Below, in pieces: positions 16,596 through 25,863 of a stretch of 64,000 nucleotides of DNA. Source of the stretch: CAXBNB01 sp049115735 (lineage in GTDB: Bacteria; Bacteroidota; Bacteroidia; Cytophagales; Cyclobacteriaceae). Both the position numbers and the translations under genes were made by a program. Every line of letters starts with the position of its first letter. Position 1 is the stretch's first letter. The stretch lies in assembly GCA_049115735.1 (NCBI GenBank), contig JAGDZP010000026.1, positions 124,001-188,000 on the forward strand. The letters run 5' to 3'. The notes under the pieces are model-generated. The model made no database searches, had not been told where the DNA came from, and worked only from the letters and a program-made list of their open reading frames with translations.

Positions 16596-19391
16596 TTAGT
16601 TTAAGAATTCGTCGAAGGTGATCGATAGATAATACAAGGCTCCCATAGTTGGGTTACCAAATGAGGTCACATATCGTTCATTCAAAATATTAGACCCTCC
16701 AAGTTTCAATATTGACTTGAACTGAGGAAGCTTATAGCTAACCTGAGCGTCAACAGTGGTGAAAGAAGGTACTACATTTCCTCGGACCTGACTAAAGGCT
16801 GATTCCCATTTAAAGGCATCCTGCCACCTCATGGAAGCACTGAATCCTAGATTTTTTATAATTTCCCTGTTGCTGACGGTAAAATTCGTTCTATACTCTG
16901 GTGTATTGTAAGCCGCCCTAAAGCCCTGATCTACCAGATCTTTTTCGCTGAGTAGCTTGTTGAATGCGATGTTGCCACCAACATGCCAGCCTTTGCCTAC
17001 CGAATAATCTCCGCTCACTGCCCAACCATGAGACGTAACATTACCGCTGGCATTAATATCATAACCATACTCCTGAGACAATCCACCGGCAGCCAACGCT
17101 GCAGGGTCATTATCAACAGACTGCACCAATAGTACCTCAGCAATAAAATCAGTGTAAGAGCTATAGTAGTAATATGAATCCACAAAGAGCTTATCAAACC
17201 ACAGACCCTTATAGCCAATTTCCCATGTACCTATTTTCTCTGTTTTGAATTCTTCAAAATCATATCTGACTAAATCTCCGTCATTCCCAGATGTAAGCGC
17301 ATTCTGAACCGATTGCCAGGTGTACACAGGATTACTTTCCATGTTGTATTTGTCTATCCCTAATTGGTTGCTACCAACCAAACGTCTAACCACAACATCC
17401 AAATCAATGAATTGATCCTGTGCCGTCGGATTTCTAAACCCTCTTTGGAATGATAATCTGATATTGTTGTTTAGATTCGGTGAGATTACTGCTGAAATTC
17501 TTGGTGAGAACTGACTGGCAAAATTTTCATTCTTATCATAACGTACGGAACCCGTAATTTTTACTTTGTCATCCGCCAGTGATTTTCCCGCTTGTACAAA
17601 AGCCCCGTACTCTGCCCAACCTACTTCATCACCATTATCTAATAAAAATAAAGTGCCTTCACTATTCAAGCTATATCTTCTGTAATTGGCTCCAACTATC
17701 AAGTCCATGGATTCAACTTGTTTTTCAAAGTTGTACATACCTTCAAAATGCATCATACTAGACTTGTCTAAAAATTTAGCTCCTCCATTCTTAATTGGTG
17801 TAGTACGTAGCTGATCAAATATCCCTTGAAACTGTGCTGTTCCAGGCTGAGGTTGCAAGCCATTGGCAGCTTGTCTGGCTATAGCATGGGCTTCATCTAT
17901 TCCTGTTCCAAAACCAAGTAATTGCCCGGTTCTTGCCGCGGCAAAAGCTCCGGCATAGTATGTAATATAGTTTTCTGCATCTGGAGTACTCGAATCCCAA
18001 TCTGACCCTGCATTGATTAGTTGCCCAAGAGTATTGGCTGCATAGCTATCGCCTGCATCTTCCTGGGTTTTGTATGCCCTTACATAGAAGTTGGAAGCTT
18101 TTACTTCTGCTTTTGCTGTCCATATTTTGAAGTTGTCCAGAACAAATCTATCATTGGCAGTATAAACTGTACTGCCTGATCCCCAGTTACCCTGCACGAA
18201 TGCCTCAATCTCATCGTTGATCCTATAATGCAAAGCCGCATTGATTTTTTTACTCTCAGTTGTATTGTCAAGCATTTGCGATTCAGTAAAACCGCGAGGC
18301 GTAAATGATTCGTTCGGAATTAAACTGGAAATAGCCTGAAGTGCTGATGAACCAGCCACAACTGCTTGAAAAGGTACATTGGCGTTACCATATACATTCA
18401 CACCGTCATAGGCGATATTTTGAGCCCTGTTTTCTGCTCTATCGTTATTTTGTCTTTCTAATTCTGGATTGGCCCTATCCCTAAAATCAGTGCCAATAAA
18501 ATCCTGAGCGTTCAACCACGATGCATTTACTTTAAAAGCAAACTTATTGTTGAAAGCTTTTGCATACCTTATGGACACGTCACGATATAGAGACCTTTCA
18601 TGATCCCTTTCGTCTACATGGGTCAGCCCTGTTTTCACAGCAGCGCTTAAGCCCTGATATTCAAAAGGACTTTTACTGTTCATCAGCAAAATTCCATTTA
18701 GTGCATTAGGGCCATATAAGGCAGATGCTGCTCCTGGCAGTAATTCTACACTTTCCAGGTCTAGCTCAGAAATACCTACCACGTTACCCACTGAGAAGTT
18801 AAGACCAGGAGCCTGGTTGTCGATACCATCAATAAGCTGAACCATCCGGGTGTTTCCATTTGCATTAAAACCCCTGGTATTTACGGATTTAAAAGTCAGA
18901 CTTTGCGCACTCAGATCCACTCCTTTGAAATTCGCCAAGGCGTCATAGAAGCTATGGGAAGGGGTATCTTTGATCGCCCTGATATCCATTTTCTCAATGG
19001 TCACCGGGGACTGCATGATGGATTCTTCCACTCTCGAAGCAGATACAACTACTTCCTGTCCTACAAGCACATTTTCTTCCAGAATAATTTCCAGGCCGCT
19101 TACCTGAGCATCTGTTATCTCAATTTCCTGACTGGTATAACCAACCATTGAAACAACCAATGTCAACGGTGGAGCTGATTCTACTTCCAAGGAAAATGTT
19201 CCGTCTGTCCCGCTAATCGTTCCTAAGACCTTACCCTTCACCAGGATATTCACACCAAGAAGGGATTCCTGGGTGTTGCTGTCTTTCACACTGCCCGAAA
19301 TGCTCGTTTGCGCAGCAACTTGAAATGCCGTTGCAAACACAAAGCAAAACATGAGTGTTGTAGTAATGAGTCTACTCATATTTCTTTTCAT
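16596..19391 (-). CDS. TonB-dependent outer membrane receptor with carboxypeptidase-like N-terminal domain
   Basis: 931-residue outer membrane receptor. A signal peptide (1-28) is followed by a carboxypeptidase-regulatory-like domain (about 30-115, SISGSVKDSNTQESLLGVNILVKG), a plug (about 120-235, with VELLPGAASALYGPNALNGILLMNSK) and a long beta-barrel ending in an aromatic-rich strand YYLSITFDEFLN. There is no STN domain and no FecR gene nearby, so it is not of the sigma-signalling class. No SusD gene follows; instead an SGNH lipoprotein gene starts 7 bases downstream. The pair probably acts at the outer membrane on a lipid-like or esterified substrate (inference). Confidence 0.9.
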   Translation of the reverse strand: MKRNMSRLITTTLMFCFVFATAFQVAAQTSISGSVKDSNTQESLLGVNILVKGKVLGTISGTDGTFSLEVESAPPLTLVVSMVGYTSQEIEITDAQVSGLEIILEENVLVGQEVVVSASRVEESIMQSPVTIEKMDIRAIKDTPSHSFYDALANFKGVDLSAQSLTFKSVNTRGFNANGNTRMVQLIDGIDNQAPGLNFSVGNVVGISELDLESVELLPGAASALYGPNALNGILLMNSKSPFEYQGLSAAVKTGLTHVDERDHERSLYRDVSIRYAKAFNNKFAFKVNASWLNAQDFIGTDFRDRANPELERQNNDRAENRAQNIAYDGVNVYGNANVPFQAVVAGSSALQAISSLIPNESFTPRGFTESQMLDNTTESKKINAALHYRINDEIEAFVQGNWGSGSTVYTANDRFVLDNFKIWTAKAEVKASNFYVRAYKTQEDAGDSYAANTLGQLINAGSDWDSSTPDAENYITYYAGAFAAARTGQLLGFGTGIDEAHAIARQAANGLQPQPGTAQFQGIFDQLRTTPIKNGGAKFLDKSSMMHFEGMYNFEKQVESMDLIVGANYRRYSLNSEGTLFLLDNGDEVGWAEYGAFVQAGKSLADDKVKITGSVRYDKNENFASQFSPRISAVISPNLNNNIRLSFQRGFRNPTAQDQFIDLDVVVRRLVGSNQLGIDKYNMESNPVYTWQSVQNALTSGNDGDLVRYDFEEFKTEKIGTWEIGYKGLWFDKLFVDSYYYYSSYTDFIAEVLLVQSVDNDPAALAAGGLSQEYGYDINASGNVTSHGWAVSGDYSVGKGWHVGGNIAFNKLLSEKDLVDQGFRAAYNTPEYRTNFTVSNREIIKNLGFSASMRWQDAFKWESAFSQVRGNVVPSFTTVDAQVSYKLPQFKSILKLGGSNILNERYVTSFGNPTMGALYYLSITFDEFLN

Positions 19392-19520
19392 TTTTTAAGT
19401 AATTTGTTTAACTGAATATCTCTAAATGAAATATTATCAATAGTTAATATTACTTAAAAAATCATAAATAAAGAGCAAATAATTACAATATGTTCAATTA
19501 TTGACGAATATCAGTATGAC

Positions 19521-19847
19521 TTATTGAAATTTTAAATATTCAGCCAGTTTTTCACAGAGATTTTTCACCTCAGTTGACATAAATTCATCTCCAGTCGAGC
19601 TCAGTATGGTATTAGATGCTGCTCCTAACATATTCACGTAAAAGCGTTTCATTTCATCCACATTCATATCCTTGGTCCACAAGTCAAGCGATAGGGAATC
19701 TTGCTGTTCAGGATCCCAGATTGAAATGGATACAGCCTTGGACTCCATCCAGTCCTCCCCCGGGTGGTCATCTGCCTGCCATTTGATACCTTCGGGAACA
19801 CTTTGTTCATCAAGGCTTACTTCTATATTGATATTGGATTTCTTCAT
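19521..19847 (-). CDS. gldC: Gliding motility protein GldC
   Basis: A 108-residue protein that matches GldC along its length: MKKSNINIEVSLDEQ...VPEGIKWQADD at the start, then AVSISIWDPEQQDSLSLDLWTKDMNVDEMKRFY and a C-terminal helix. GldC assists gliding in Flavobacterium johnsoniae; its exact molecular role is not settled. The ATG at 19847 is chosen because the extension to 19886 runs toward the upstream terminator and lacks similarity. It stands alone, separated from the export operon by a strong terminator; gldB is not beside it. Together with the T9SS tail on the protein at 61567, it suggests a gliding, T9SS-positive organism. Confidence 0.85.
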   Translation of the reverse strand: MKKSNINIEVSLDEQSVPEGIKWQADDHPGEDWMESKAVSISIWDPEQQDSLSLDLWTKDMNVDEMKRFYVNMLGAASNTILSSTGDEFMSTEVKNLCEKLAEYLKFQ

Positions 19848-19889
19848 TTTTTCTCTTGCTGAAATAGGTGGTAGGCATTTGGCCATACC

Positions 19890-19932
19890 AAAAATTAAGG
19901 GGCAAATTTAATAGAATAAATTTGCCCCTTAA
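19890..19932 (-). terminator. Strong rho-independent terminator of the export operon
   Basis: A perfect 16-bp stem (arms 19895-19910 and 19917-19932) closes a 6-base loop and is followed on the minus strand by five T. It lies 18 bases after the TolC-family stop codon and about 45 bases before gldC. Confidence 0.92.
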
Positions 19933-19949
19933 ATCGTTATCACGATAAC

Positions 19950-21410
19950 TCAATCCTCCTGCTGATAAAGTAGCTCATCATGCAGAAAATCGTACAGAGT
20001 AAGCCTTCTCAAGTCGAAATATGACGTCCAAAATGAACGTAGAGCCTGAATATAATCACGTTTAGCCCTATCTTTTTCTGTAAGAGCAATGTTCAAGTTG
20101 GTAATATCTATTTTACCAATCAAATATCTATTTTGAGCTACATTATACCTTTCCTGAGCCACCTCATCGGATTTTTTTGTGATTTCAACCTGCGATCTTA
20201 ACACTTCAAACCGCCTCACTAAAGTCACAATTTCTTGTTCAAAATTTTGAATATCCTGATCCAATAGATATTGCTCCAATTGTTGTTCTGCGAGCGCTAC
20301 CTGTATTCTTGACTTACTACGTCCCCAATCAAGTAAGGGAACACTTAAAGTCACGTTTACTCTCTGCTGATCATTAGGATCGCTGTATGATTCACTGAAT
20401 GTAGAGCCCGCTTTGTTTAAACCAAAAGAAGCCCTTAAATCAGTTTGAAACCTTTGAGACTTTGCCCGAACGACTTCCCTTTTAGCTTCCAATCTTCTCC
20501 TTTCAAATTGAACATAATCAGCACGATTTTGCTTAGCGTATAACAATGCCTTTTCTATTGAAATGCCAAACTCGGGCAACTCACTTGGTGGCTCTAATTT
20601 CAAGGTATCTGTGCTTGTTCCTGCCTGCAGACCAATAAAACTTCGTAAATCCAATTCACTTGTCTGTAGATCCAGATTAGCTTGTGTTACATCTTGGCGT
20701 GACTTCAATAGCTGCAGTTCAACCTGGAGAATTTTATCTTTTGATGTTGTGCCAATGTTATACCTGCCTTGTTCAATATTGTAGACAGTTTCGTTATTTT
20801 CAAGGTTGAATAACGCGATTTGCAGATTTATTTGAGCATCGAGATAATCAAAATATCTATTGGTTGCGCCTTGAGATATTGCCTCCATTTCTTCGACAAA
20901 AGATCGCTTGGATTCTTCATATCGTAGAGGTTCAGTCTTCTGATCCCATTTCAGATCATTAAAACCAAACAATGGCTGATCCAACTGTACATTGAACAAT
21001 GTGCTATTATATCTCTTGACATCACTATCGAGATTCTGAAATCTATTTACCCTGCTATTTATGCTGATAGTCCCTCCAGTAGGAGCAATGGGCTGAAACA
21101 GCCCCAAATTAAGGGTAGAAGAAATTTGCTCCCTGGATTGGAAAGCTATTTCACCATCATCCAATCTATTTTGAAAAAAGTCTCTATTGTAATCAGGAAG
21201 GCTTCCGAACAAGTTAAGCCGAGGATTATAGTTGGATTTATATAACCGATAAAACCAATACCTGTTTTGCTTTCTTGTTTCAGCCACTTTAGCAGATGGA
21301 GATTGATCCTTTGCCAATTCTATGACCTGCACAAGTGATAGCCTTTGGTTTTGTGCACTTGATACGGTCCACAAAAATGACATTAGTGCTGCCAGAAATA
21401 TCTTATTCAT
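19950..21410 (-). CDS. TolC-family outer membrane efflux protein
   Basis: Outer membrane channel of a tripartite exporter; 486 residues with signal peptide 1-19. The two repeated long-helix segments typical of OEP/TolC are visible at about 25-230 and 265-470 (LSLVQVIELAKDQSPSAKVAE at the start; RRFEVLRSQVEITKKSDEVAQERY near the end). It is the last gene of an operon and overlaps the permease gene by 8 bases. It would take substrate handed on by the HlyD-like adaptor and MacB-like permease. Confidence 0.9.
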   Translation of the reverse strand: MNKIFLAALMSFLWTVSSAQNQRLSLVQVIELAKDQSPSAKVAETRKQNRYWFYRLYKSNYNPRLNLFGSLPDYNRDFFQNRLDDGEIAFQSREQISSTLNLGLFQPIAPTGGTISINSRVNRFQNLDSDVKRYNSTLFNVQLDQPLFGFNDLKWDQKTEPLRYEESKRSFVEEMEAISQGATNRYFDYLDAQINLQIALFNLENNETVYNIEQGRYNIGTTSKDKILQVELQLLKSRQDVTQANLDLQTSELDLRSFIGLQAGTSTDTLKLEPPSELPEFGISIEKALLYAKQNRADYVQFERRRLEAKREVVRAKSQRFQTDLRASFGLNKAGSTFSESYSDPNDQQRVNVTLSVPLLDWGRSKSRIQVALAEQQLEQYLLDQDIQNFEQEIVTLVRRFEVLRSQVEITKKSDEVAQERYNVAQNRYLIGKIDITNLNIALTEKDRAKRDYIQALRSFWTSYFDLRRLTLYDFLHDELLYQQED

Positions 21411-22740
21411 ATCTTAAGGATTGGATAGGGTCTTGTTTGGCTGCTTTTCGAGCAGGAGCAATACCGAATATTAGTCCGACAGCTGCCGCAACACCAAAGG
21501 ATAAAAGAATAGAACTAAATGTGATTACAGTAGGAATATCAGCCAGACTGCTTACAAGAAAAGCGAAACTGACGCCAAGCACCACCCCTATTAATCCGCC
21601 TGTTACGCTAATCATCATCGCTTCAAAAAGAAACTGATTAACAATATCTTGTTGTTTTGCTCCAAGGGACAATCTCAAACCAATTTCTTTTATCCTTTCT
21701 AGAACGGAGGCCAACATGATGTTCATTATGCCAATACCACCTACCAGGAGAGAAATTCCAGCAATGGCCCCTAAAACATAGTTAAAAATGTCATTGGTTC
21801 TTTGTTGTTGCTTAAGAAGCATTTCCGGAATCTCAATTTCATAATCAACCGTTTCATAATGCCTTCTTTTCAGTAACCTATTTATTATTCCTGCTATTGG
21901 GCTCAAAAGTTCCGTCTCTTCTACCTGCACTATTAACTTATCAAATTGATGATAGTTTTTATCGACCGAAGATTCATTTTCGTTATTGTTTCGACGACCT
22001 GCATTTTTAATCATCTGTTCGGTTATTTTCGCTCTGTTTTTAAACCGAACCAATACTGTTTGGAGGGGTGTATAAACATCCATGTTGTAGTCACGAATAC
22101 CTAAACTTTCGATGCTACTCGTAGATATCTCTCTTTTTTCTAGTATCCCGATAACTTTCAGCCAGTTATTTCCGCATTTCAGATACTTGCCAATTGGATC
22201 CTCAAATGGGAAGAATTTACTCTTTAAGGAGTATCCTATTATACAAACAGGACTACCATTCTTTAGGTGAAACTCTGAAAAATTGCTCCCTTTATGAAGA
22301 CTGAAATTGAAGAGTTCAAAATAGTTGGGCTCAATGCCTACTAACTTACCTGTCCTTCTTATTCCATTGTTTATTAGATAGGTCTCTAGAATAATTTCAG
22401 GACTGATTTTGGTGATTCCTGGCACAACATCTTTGATAGCATCTAAATCATATGAGTTTAGGCCTGGGGAGAATTTCTTTTTTTCTGAACCCTCGGAATC
22501 CTCTTCGGTTAGAGATTCTTCTGACTGTTCTACCACTGGTTTGATTATGATATTGTTAACACCCACCAACTTCATCTGTTCAATCACCTCTTGCTGAGCA
22601 CCATTGCCAATTGCCAGCATGGCAATGACTGCTGCTACTCCAAAAATAATTCCTAGTGCTGTCAATACTGAGCGCATACGATTAGCCAACACAGCATCAG
22701 TGGCTATGCCCAGGTTCATCAATAATTTATGAGAGATCAT
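21403..22740 (-). CDS. MacB-type ABC transporter permease (no fused ATPase)
   Basis: Inner membrane permease of 445 residues. The first membrane helix (about 18-45, MRSVLTALGIIFGVAAVIAMLAIGNGAQQ) leads into a large periplasmic MacB_PCD domain (about 45-310), followed by three C-terminal FtsX-like helices (about 320-440, VGGIGIMNIMLASVLERIKEIGLRLSLGA). It belongs to the mechanotransmission ABC class. Unlike E. coli MacB there is no N-terminal ATPase domain, and no ATPase gene is in this operon, so a LolD-like ATPase must come from elsewhere; one candidate is at 55970-56665. It overlaps the adaptor gene by 4 bases and the TolC gene by 8. Confidence 0.9.
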   Translation of the reverse strand: MISHKLLMNLGIATDAVLANRMRSVLTALGIIFGVAAVIAMLAIGNGAQQEVIEQMKLVGVNNIIIKPVVEQSEESLTEEDSEGSEKKKFSPGLNSYDLDAIKDVVPGITKISPEIILETYLINNGIRRTGKLVGIEPNYFELFNFSLHKGSNFSEFHLKNGSPVCIIGYSLKSKFFPFEDPIGKYLKCGNNWLKVIGILEKREISTSSIESLGIRDYNMDVYTPLQTVLVRFKNRAKITEQMIKNAGRRNNNENESSVDKNYHQFDKLIVQVEETELLSPIAGIINRLLKRRHYETVDYEIEIPEMLLKQQQRTNDIFNYVLGAIAGISLLVGGIGIMNIMLASVLERIKEIGLRLSLGAKQQDIVNQFLFEAMMISVTGGLIGVVLGVSFAFLVSSLADIPTVITFSSILLSFGVAAAVGLIFGIAPARKAAKQDPIQSLRYE

Positions 22741-24071
22741 GAATTGGGCTTGGGCTTTCTTGGAAATTGATTTTGTGCTGGTTCCTTTTTTTCCTTTTCT
22801 TGCTTTTGGTTTCTCTTTCCATTTAGCTCTGATAGCATGGAAATCTCATCATCATTTTCTTCAGGTTGAGACATATAGATTTCTTCATCTCCTTCCAGTC
22901 CAAGAAGTACCTGGGCAAAAGTATCGTTGGTTTCTCCGACTTGAATTTCCTGTTTTCGAAAACCGACACCTTCCTTTACATAGACATATGAGATCGAATC
23001 GTTGTGATTGTGCAAAGATTCCAAAGGGACTGACAATGATTCCTCAATTACAGATGTAAAGATTTTATTACTTGTTGTCATTCCCGGCTTAATCAAATCA
23101 TTTACTCCATCCAATTCAATCATCACCTCAAATACCTTACTATCGCTGTTTGGCCTTTTTTGTCCCGAATTAGCAACTCTTGTAACAATCCCTGCCAATT
23201 TAATATCCGGTAAGGCGTCCAAGCCAATCTCCACTTTTTGACCTTTTTTTACGCGTCTAATATCTACCTCATTCACATAGGTTTTTGAATTCATACTCGT
23301 CAAATCAGGCAGTGTTGCAACAGTAGGACGCCAGGCTTCTATTTGGCTTCCTGTTTTAATCTGACTCCCGTTATGAGTTTTGGCGTAAATTAACATGCCA
23401 TCTTCAGGTGCCATTATGGTGAAGTCTCGTAGAAGATCTTGCATGCCATTTAATTCGTTTTGAACCTTATCTCTTGCACCTCTGGCCTGTACCATTTTGG
23501 CAATATTTTGTTGTTTCTTAATTTCATAGTTCTCTACTTTTTGACTGTAGGCTCGCTTCGCTTTATCAAGGGCAATTTCAGTTTTTTTGATTGTAGCTGG
23601 GGGTTCAAATTGCGATTGATCTAATTCTAATTCCTTTTCTTCAACTGCATATTTTAGATTGATAAGCTCATCTCTTTTTTCGCGCATTTCTAGTGCAGTA
23701 TCCAGCTGTTGAGTTATATATTTAGAAGCCGCACTTTCCAATTCAATCTCCTTGTCTTTCATTTTACCAGCCAAATCAGATGGATCAAGGCTCGCCACAA
23801 ATTGTCCTTTCTTAACAATTGTGCCTTCCGGAATCATTTTTTCTATGGTCATCCGGTAAATGCGATGTTGCATTGCCTTTCTTGGTCCTTCAATTTTTAC
23901 AGAATTTTTTGCTTCTAATTCACCGGTGACATTTATGTCAACAATAAATTCTCCTGATGAAACCTCTACAATGATTGAAGAAGATGCATCTGATTCGGGC
24001 CTTAAAGAAAAGAAAAGAATAACTAGTGCAACAGCAGCACCAATGGCGATGAAGGTTGTTTTTTTGTTCAT
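22737..24071 (-). CDS. HlyD/MacA-family periplasmic adaptor
   Basis: Membrane fusion protein linking the permease to the TolC channel. A single N-terminal membrane anchor (7-23), a biotinyl-lipoyl-like half (about 40-100), a long alpha-helical hairpin (about 100-215, rich in K and E), the second lipoyl half (FTIMAPEDGMLIYAK near 225), and beta-barrel and membrane-proximal domains to about 400. The C-terminal tail (about 405-444) is highly charged and low complexity. It is the first gene of the adaptor-permease-TolC operon, overlapping the permease gene by 4 bases. The exported substrate is unknown; MacAB-type systems handle lipids, peptides or drugs. Confidence 0.88.
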   Translation of the reverse strand: MNKKTTFIAIGAAVALVILFFSLRPESDASSSIIVEVSSGEFIVDINVTGELEAKNSVKIEGPRKAMQHRIYRMTIEKMIPEGTIVKKGQFVASLDPSDLAGKMKDKEIELESAASKYITQQLDTALEMREKRDELINLKYAVEEKELELDQSQFEPPATIKKTEIALDKAKRAYSQKVENYEIKKQQNIAKMVQARGARDKVQNELNGMQDLLRDFTIMAPEDGMLIYAKTHNGSQIKTGSQIEAWRPTVATLPDLTSMNSKTYVNEVDIRRVKKGQKVEIGLDALPDIKLAGIVTRVANSGQKRPNSDSKVFEVMIELDGVNDLIKPGMTTSNKIFTSVIEESLSVPLESLHNHNDSISYVYVKEGVGFRKQEIQVGETNDTFAQVLLGLEGDEEIYMSQPEENDDEISMLSELNGKRNQKQEKEKKEPAQNQFPRKPKPNS

Positions 24072-24213
24072 TAGTTGAGGAGTTTTGAACTATAATTATA
24101 GTTAGTGTTTTAGCAACGGTTACGTTACAGCAAATGTTGTGCTAGAATTCAATAGTTTTGGAAAATAGACTAATGACTCAGGTGAAAAGGGGTGAGAGGC
24201 TGGTGGATGAGAA

Positions 24214-25149
24214 TTATTTCAAGTTTTCAAGAATGGTAACGGCCTTTTTTTTGTCCTCGTGCAACTGAGCTGTCAAGCCAGCCAGGCCATCAAACTTCTC
24301 CTCATCGCGAATGCGTTTGACAAAATGGACCGTAACGGTTTCGTTATAAATATCTCGATCAAAATCAAAAATATTTACTTCCATACTTTGATTTTTTCCA
24401 TCTACTGTCGGGCGGTTTCCAATATTCATCATGCCCTCATGTATATTACCGCCTACTTCTACCTTAACGGCATAGACTCCATTACCTGGAATCAATTTGT
24501 AATCATCCTGAAGCTTTATGTTGGCAGTAGGGAATCCTAAACCAGTTCCCAGATTGTTTCCGCTTACCACCTTGCCGCTTATTTGATATGGTCTGCCCAG
24601 GTACTCGCTGGCTATATAAACCTTTCCTTCTAATAGTGCATTTCTAACCTTCGTAGAACTGACACCTACGTGATCCACATCTTGTCTAGGGATCTCCTGG
24701 ATCTCAAATCCAAAACGAGAGGCATTTTCCTGTAAATAGTCAAAACTACCTTCCCTGTTCTTCCCAAAATGATGATCATAGCCAATGACCAGTTTCTTTG
24801 TTCCAATCTTGTCAATCAGTACCTTTTGAATAAATTCTTCGGAGGTGAGTTTGGAAAATTCTTTTGTGAAAGGAATCTTGATCAGGTAGTCAATATTTGC
24901 TTCACGAAGCAACTGAACTTTCTCTTCAAAAGTAGATAGTAACTTCAATGCCTTTTCATTTGGGTTGACAACAAACCTCGGGTGAGGCCAGAAGGTAAGG
25001 ACAACACTATTGTAAGCAGCCCCATGTGCTTGCTCTCTGATTCCATCCAGAATCTTGCGATGACCCACGTGTACACCATCGAATGTGCCGCTCGTCACTA
25101 TCGCATTTTCTATTTTGCTTGAAAGCTGTCCCTCCTCTAAAACAATCAT
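24214..25149 (-). CDS. ribF: Bifunctional riboflavin kinase/FAD synthetase
   Basis: Makes FMN from riboflavin and then FAD. The N-terminal FAD synthetase domain (about 15-180) has the nucleotidyl-transferase motif GTFDGVHVGHRKIL and VSSTKVRNAL; the C-terminal riboflavin kinase domain (about 185-310) has GFPTANI and the nearby GVYAVKV. Length 311 is normal. It is the last gene of the ftsX operon, 12 bases after truB, an order conserved in Bacteroidota. Confidence 0.95.
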   Translation of the reverse strand: MIVLEEGQLSSKIENAIVTSGTFDGVHVGHRKILDGIREQAHGAAYNSVVLTFWPHPRFVVNPNEKALKLLSTFEEKVQLLREANIDYLIKIPFTKEFSKLTSEEFIQKVLIDKIGTKKLVIGYDHHFGKNREGSFDYLQENASRFGFEIQEIPRQDVDHVGVSSTKVRNALLEGKVYIASEYLGRPYQISGKVVSGNNLGTGLGFPTANIKLQDDYKLIPGNGVYAVKVEVGGNIHEGMMNIGNRPTVDGKNQSMEVNIFDFDRDIYNETVTVHFVKRIRDEEKFDGLAGLTAQLHEDKKKAVTILENLK

Positions 25150-25161
25150 GCGGCGAAATTA

Positions 25162-25863
25162 CTAACTGTTATCATCACTTTCCTTTCTATGCTCCACCAC
25201 TTGATCTATTAATTCTTCAAGTTGCATGGCCTGATCCACAGAATACTCACCTATCGCAGTTCTTCTCAAATATTTAAGGTAAGCTCCGCATCCAAGCAGT
25301 TGGCCAAAATCGTGAGCAATACTCCGTATATAAGTGCCCTTTGAACATTTTATCCTGAAATGCACCTCAGGGATATCCAACTTTACAATTTCAAAGGTAT
25401 CCACCCTAACATTACGCTCCTTTAGCCCTACTTCCTCATTTTTACGAGCGCTTTTATATGCTCTCTTCCCGTTTACTTTTATTGCTGAAAATATGGGTGG
25501 TAATTGTTTAATCTCCCCGCTAAGTTTTTCTACTGCTGCCTGAATGTCTTCTTCTGTAATATCTTTATAGTCCTGCTCGTTCTCAAATTCTGTTTCAAGG
25601 TCGTACGAAGGAGTGGTTTTTCCAATTTCTATTATCCCTTCATACTCCTTGTCCTGGCCCATAAACTCCTCTATTCTCTTAGTGAACTTTCCGGTGCAAA
25701 TAATCAATAGGCCTGTCGCGAGAGGATCAAGAGTACCAGCATGCCCAATTTTTTTTACCTTCAGAGCATATCGCAACTTTTTTACCACGTCAAAGGAACT
25801 CCAAGTTTGAGGCTTGTCGATCATCAGCATCTGTCCACTCTCGAAATCGAAATCTGTTATCAT
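25162..25863 (-). CDS. truB: tRNA pseudouridine-55 synthase
   Basis: Converts U55 of the T-loop of tRNAs to pseudouridine. The catalytic Asp lies in HAGTLDPLATGLL (about residues 43-55), and the RxxG-type and KGTYIRSIAHDFG motifs of TruB follow. The start at 25863 (MITDFDFESGQMLMIDKP) gives a 4-base ATGA overlap with the stop of uppP, which argues for translational coupling; the longer in-frame start at 25905 lies inside uppP and has no family support. 233 residues, normal for the short TruB form without PUA. Confidence 0.94.
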   Translation of the reverse strand: MITDFDFESGQMLMIDKPQTWSSFDVVKKLRYALKVKKIGHAGTLDPLATGLLIICTGKFTKRIEEFMGQDKEYEGIIEIGKTTPSYDLETEFENEQDYKDITEEDIQAAVEKLSGEIKQLPPIFSAIKVNGKRAYKSARKNEEVGLKERNVRVDTFEIVKLDIPEVHFRIKCSKGTYIRSIAHDFGQLLGCGAYLKYLRRTAIGEYSVDQAMQLEELIDQVVEHRKESDDNS

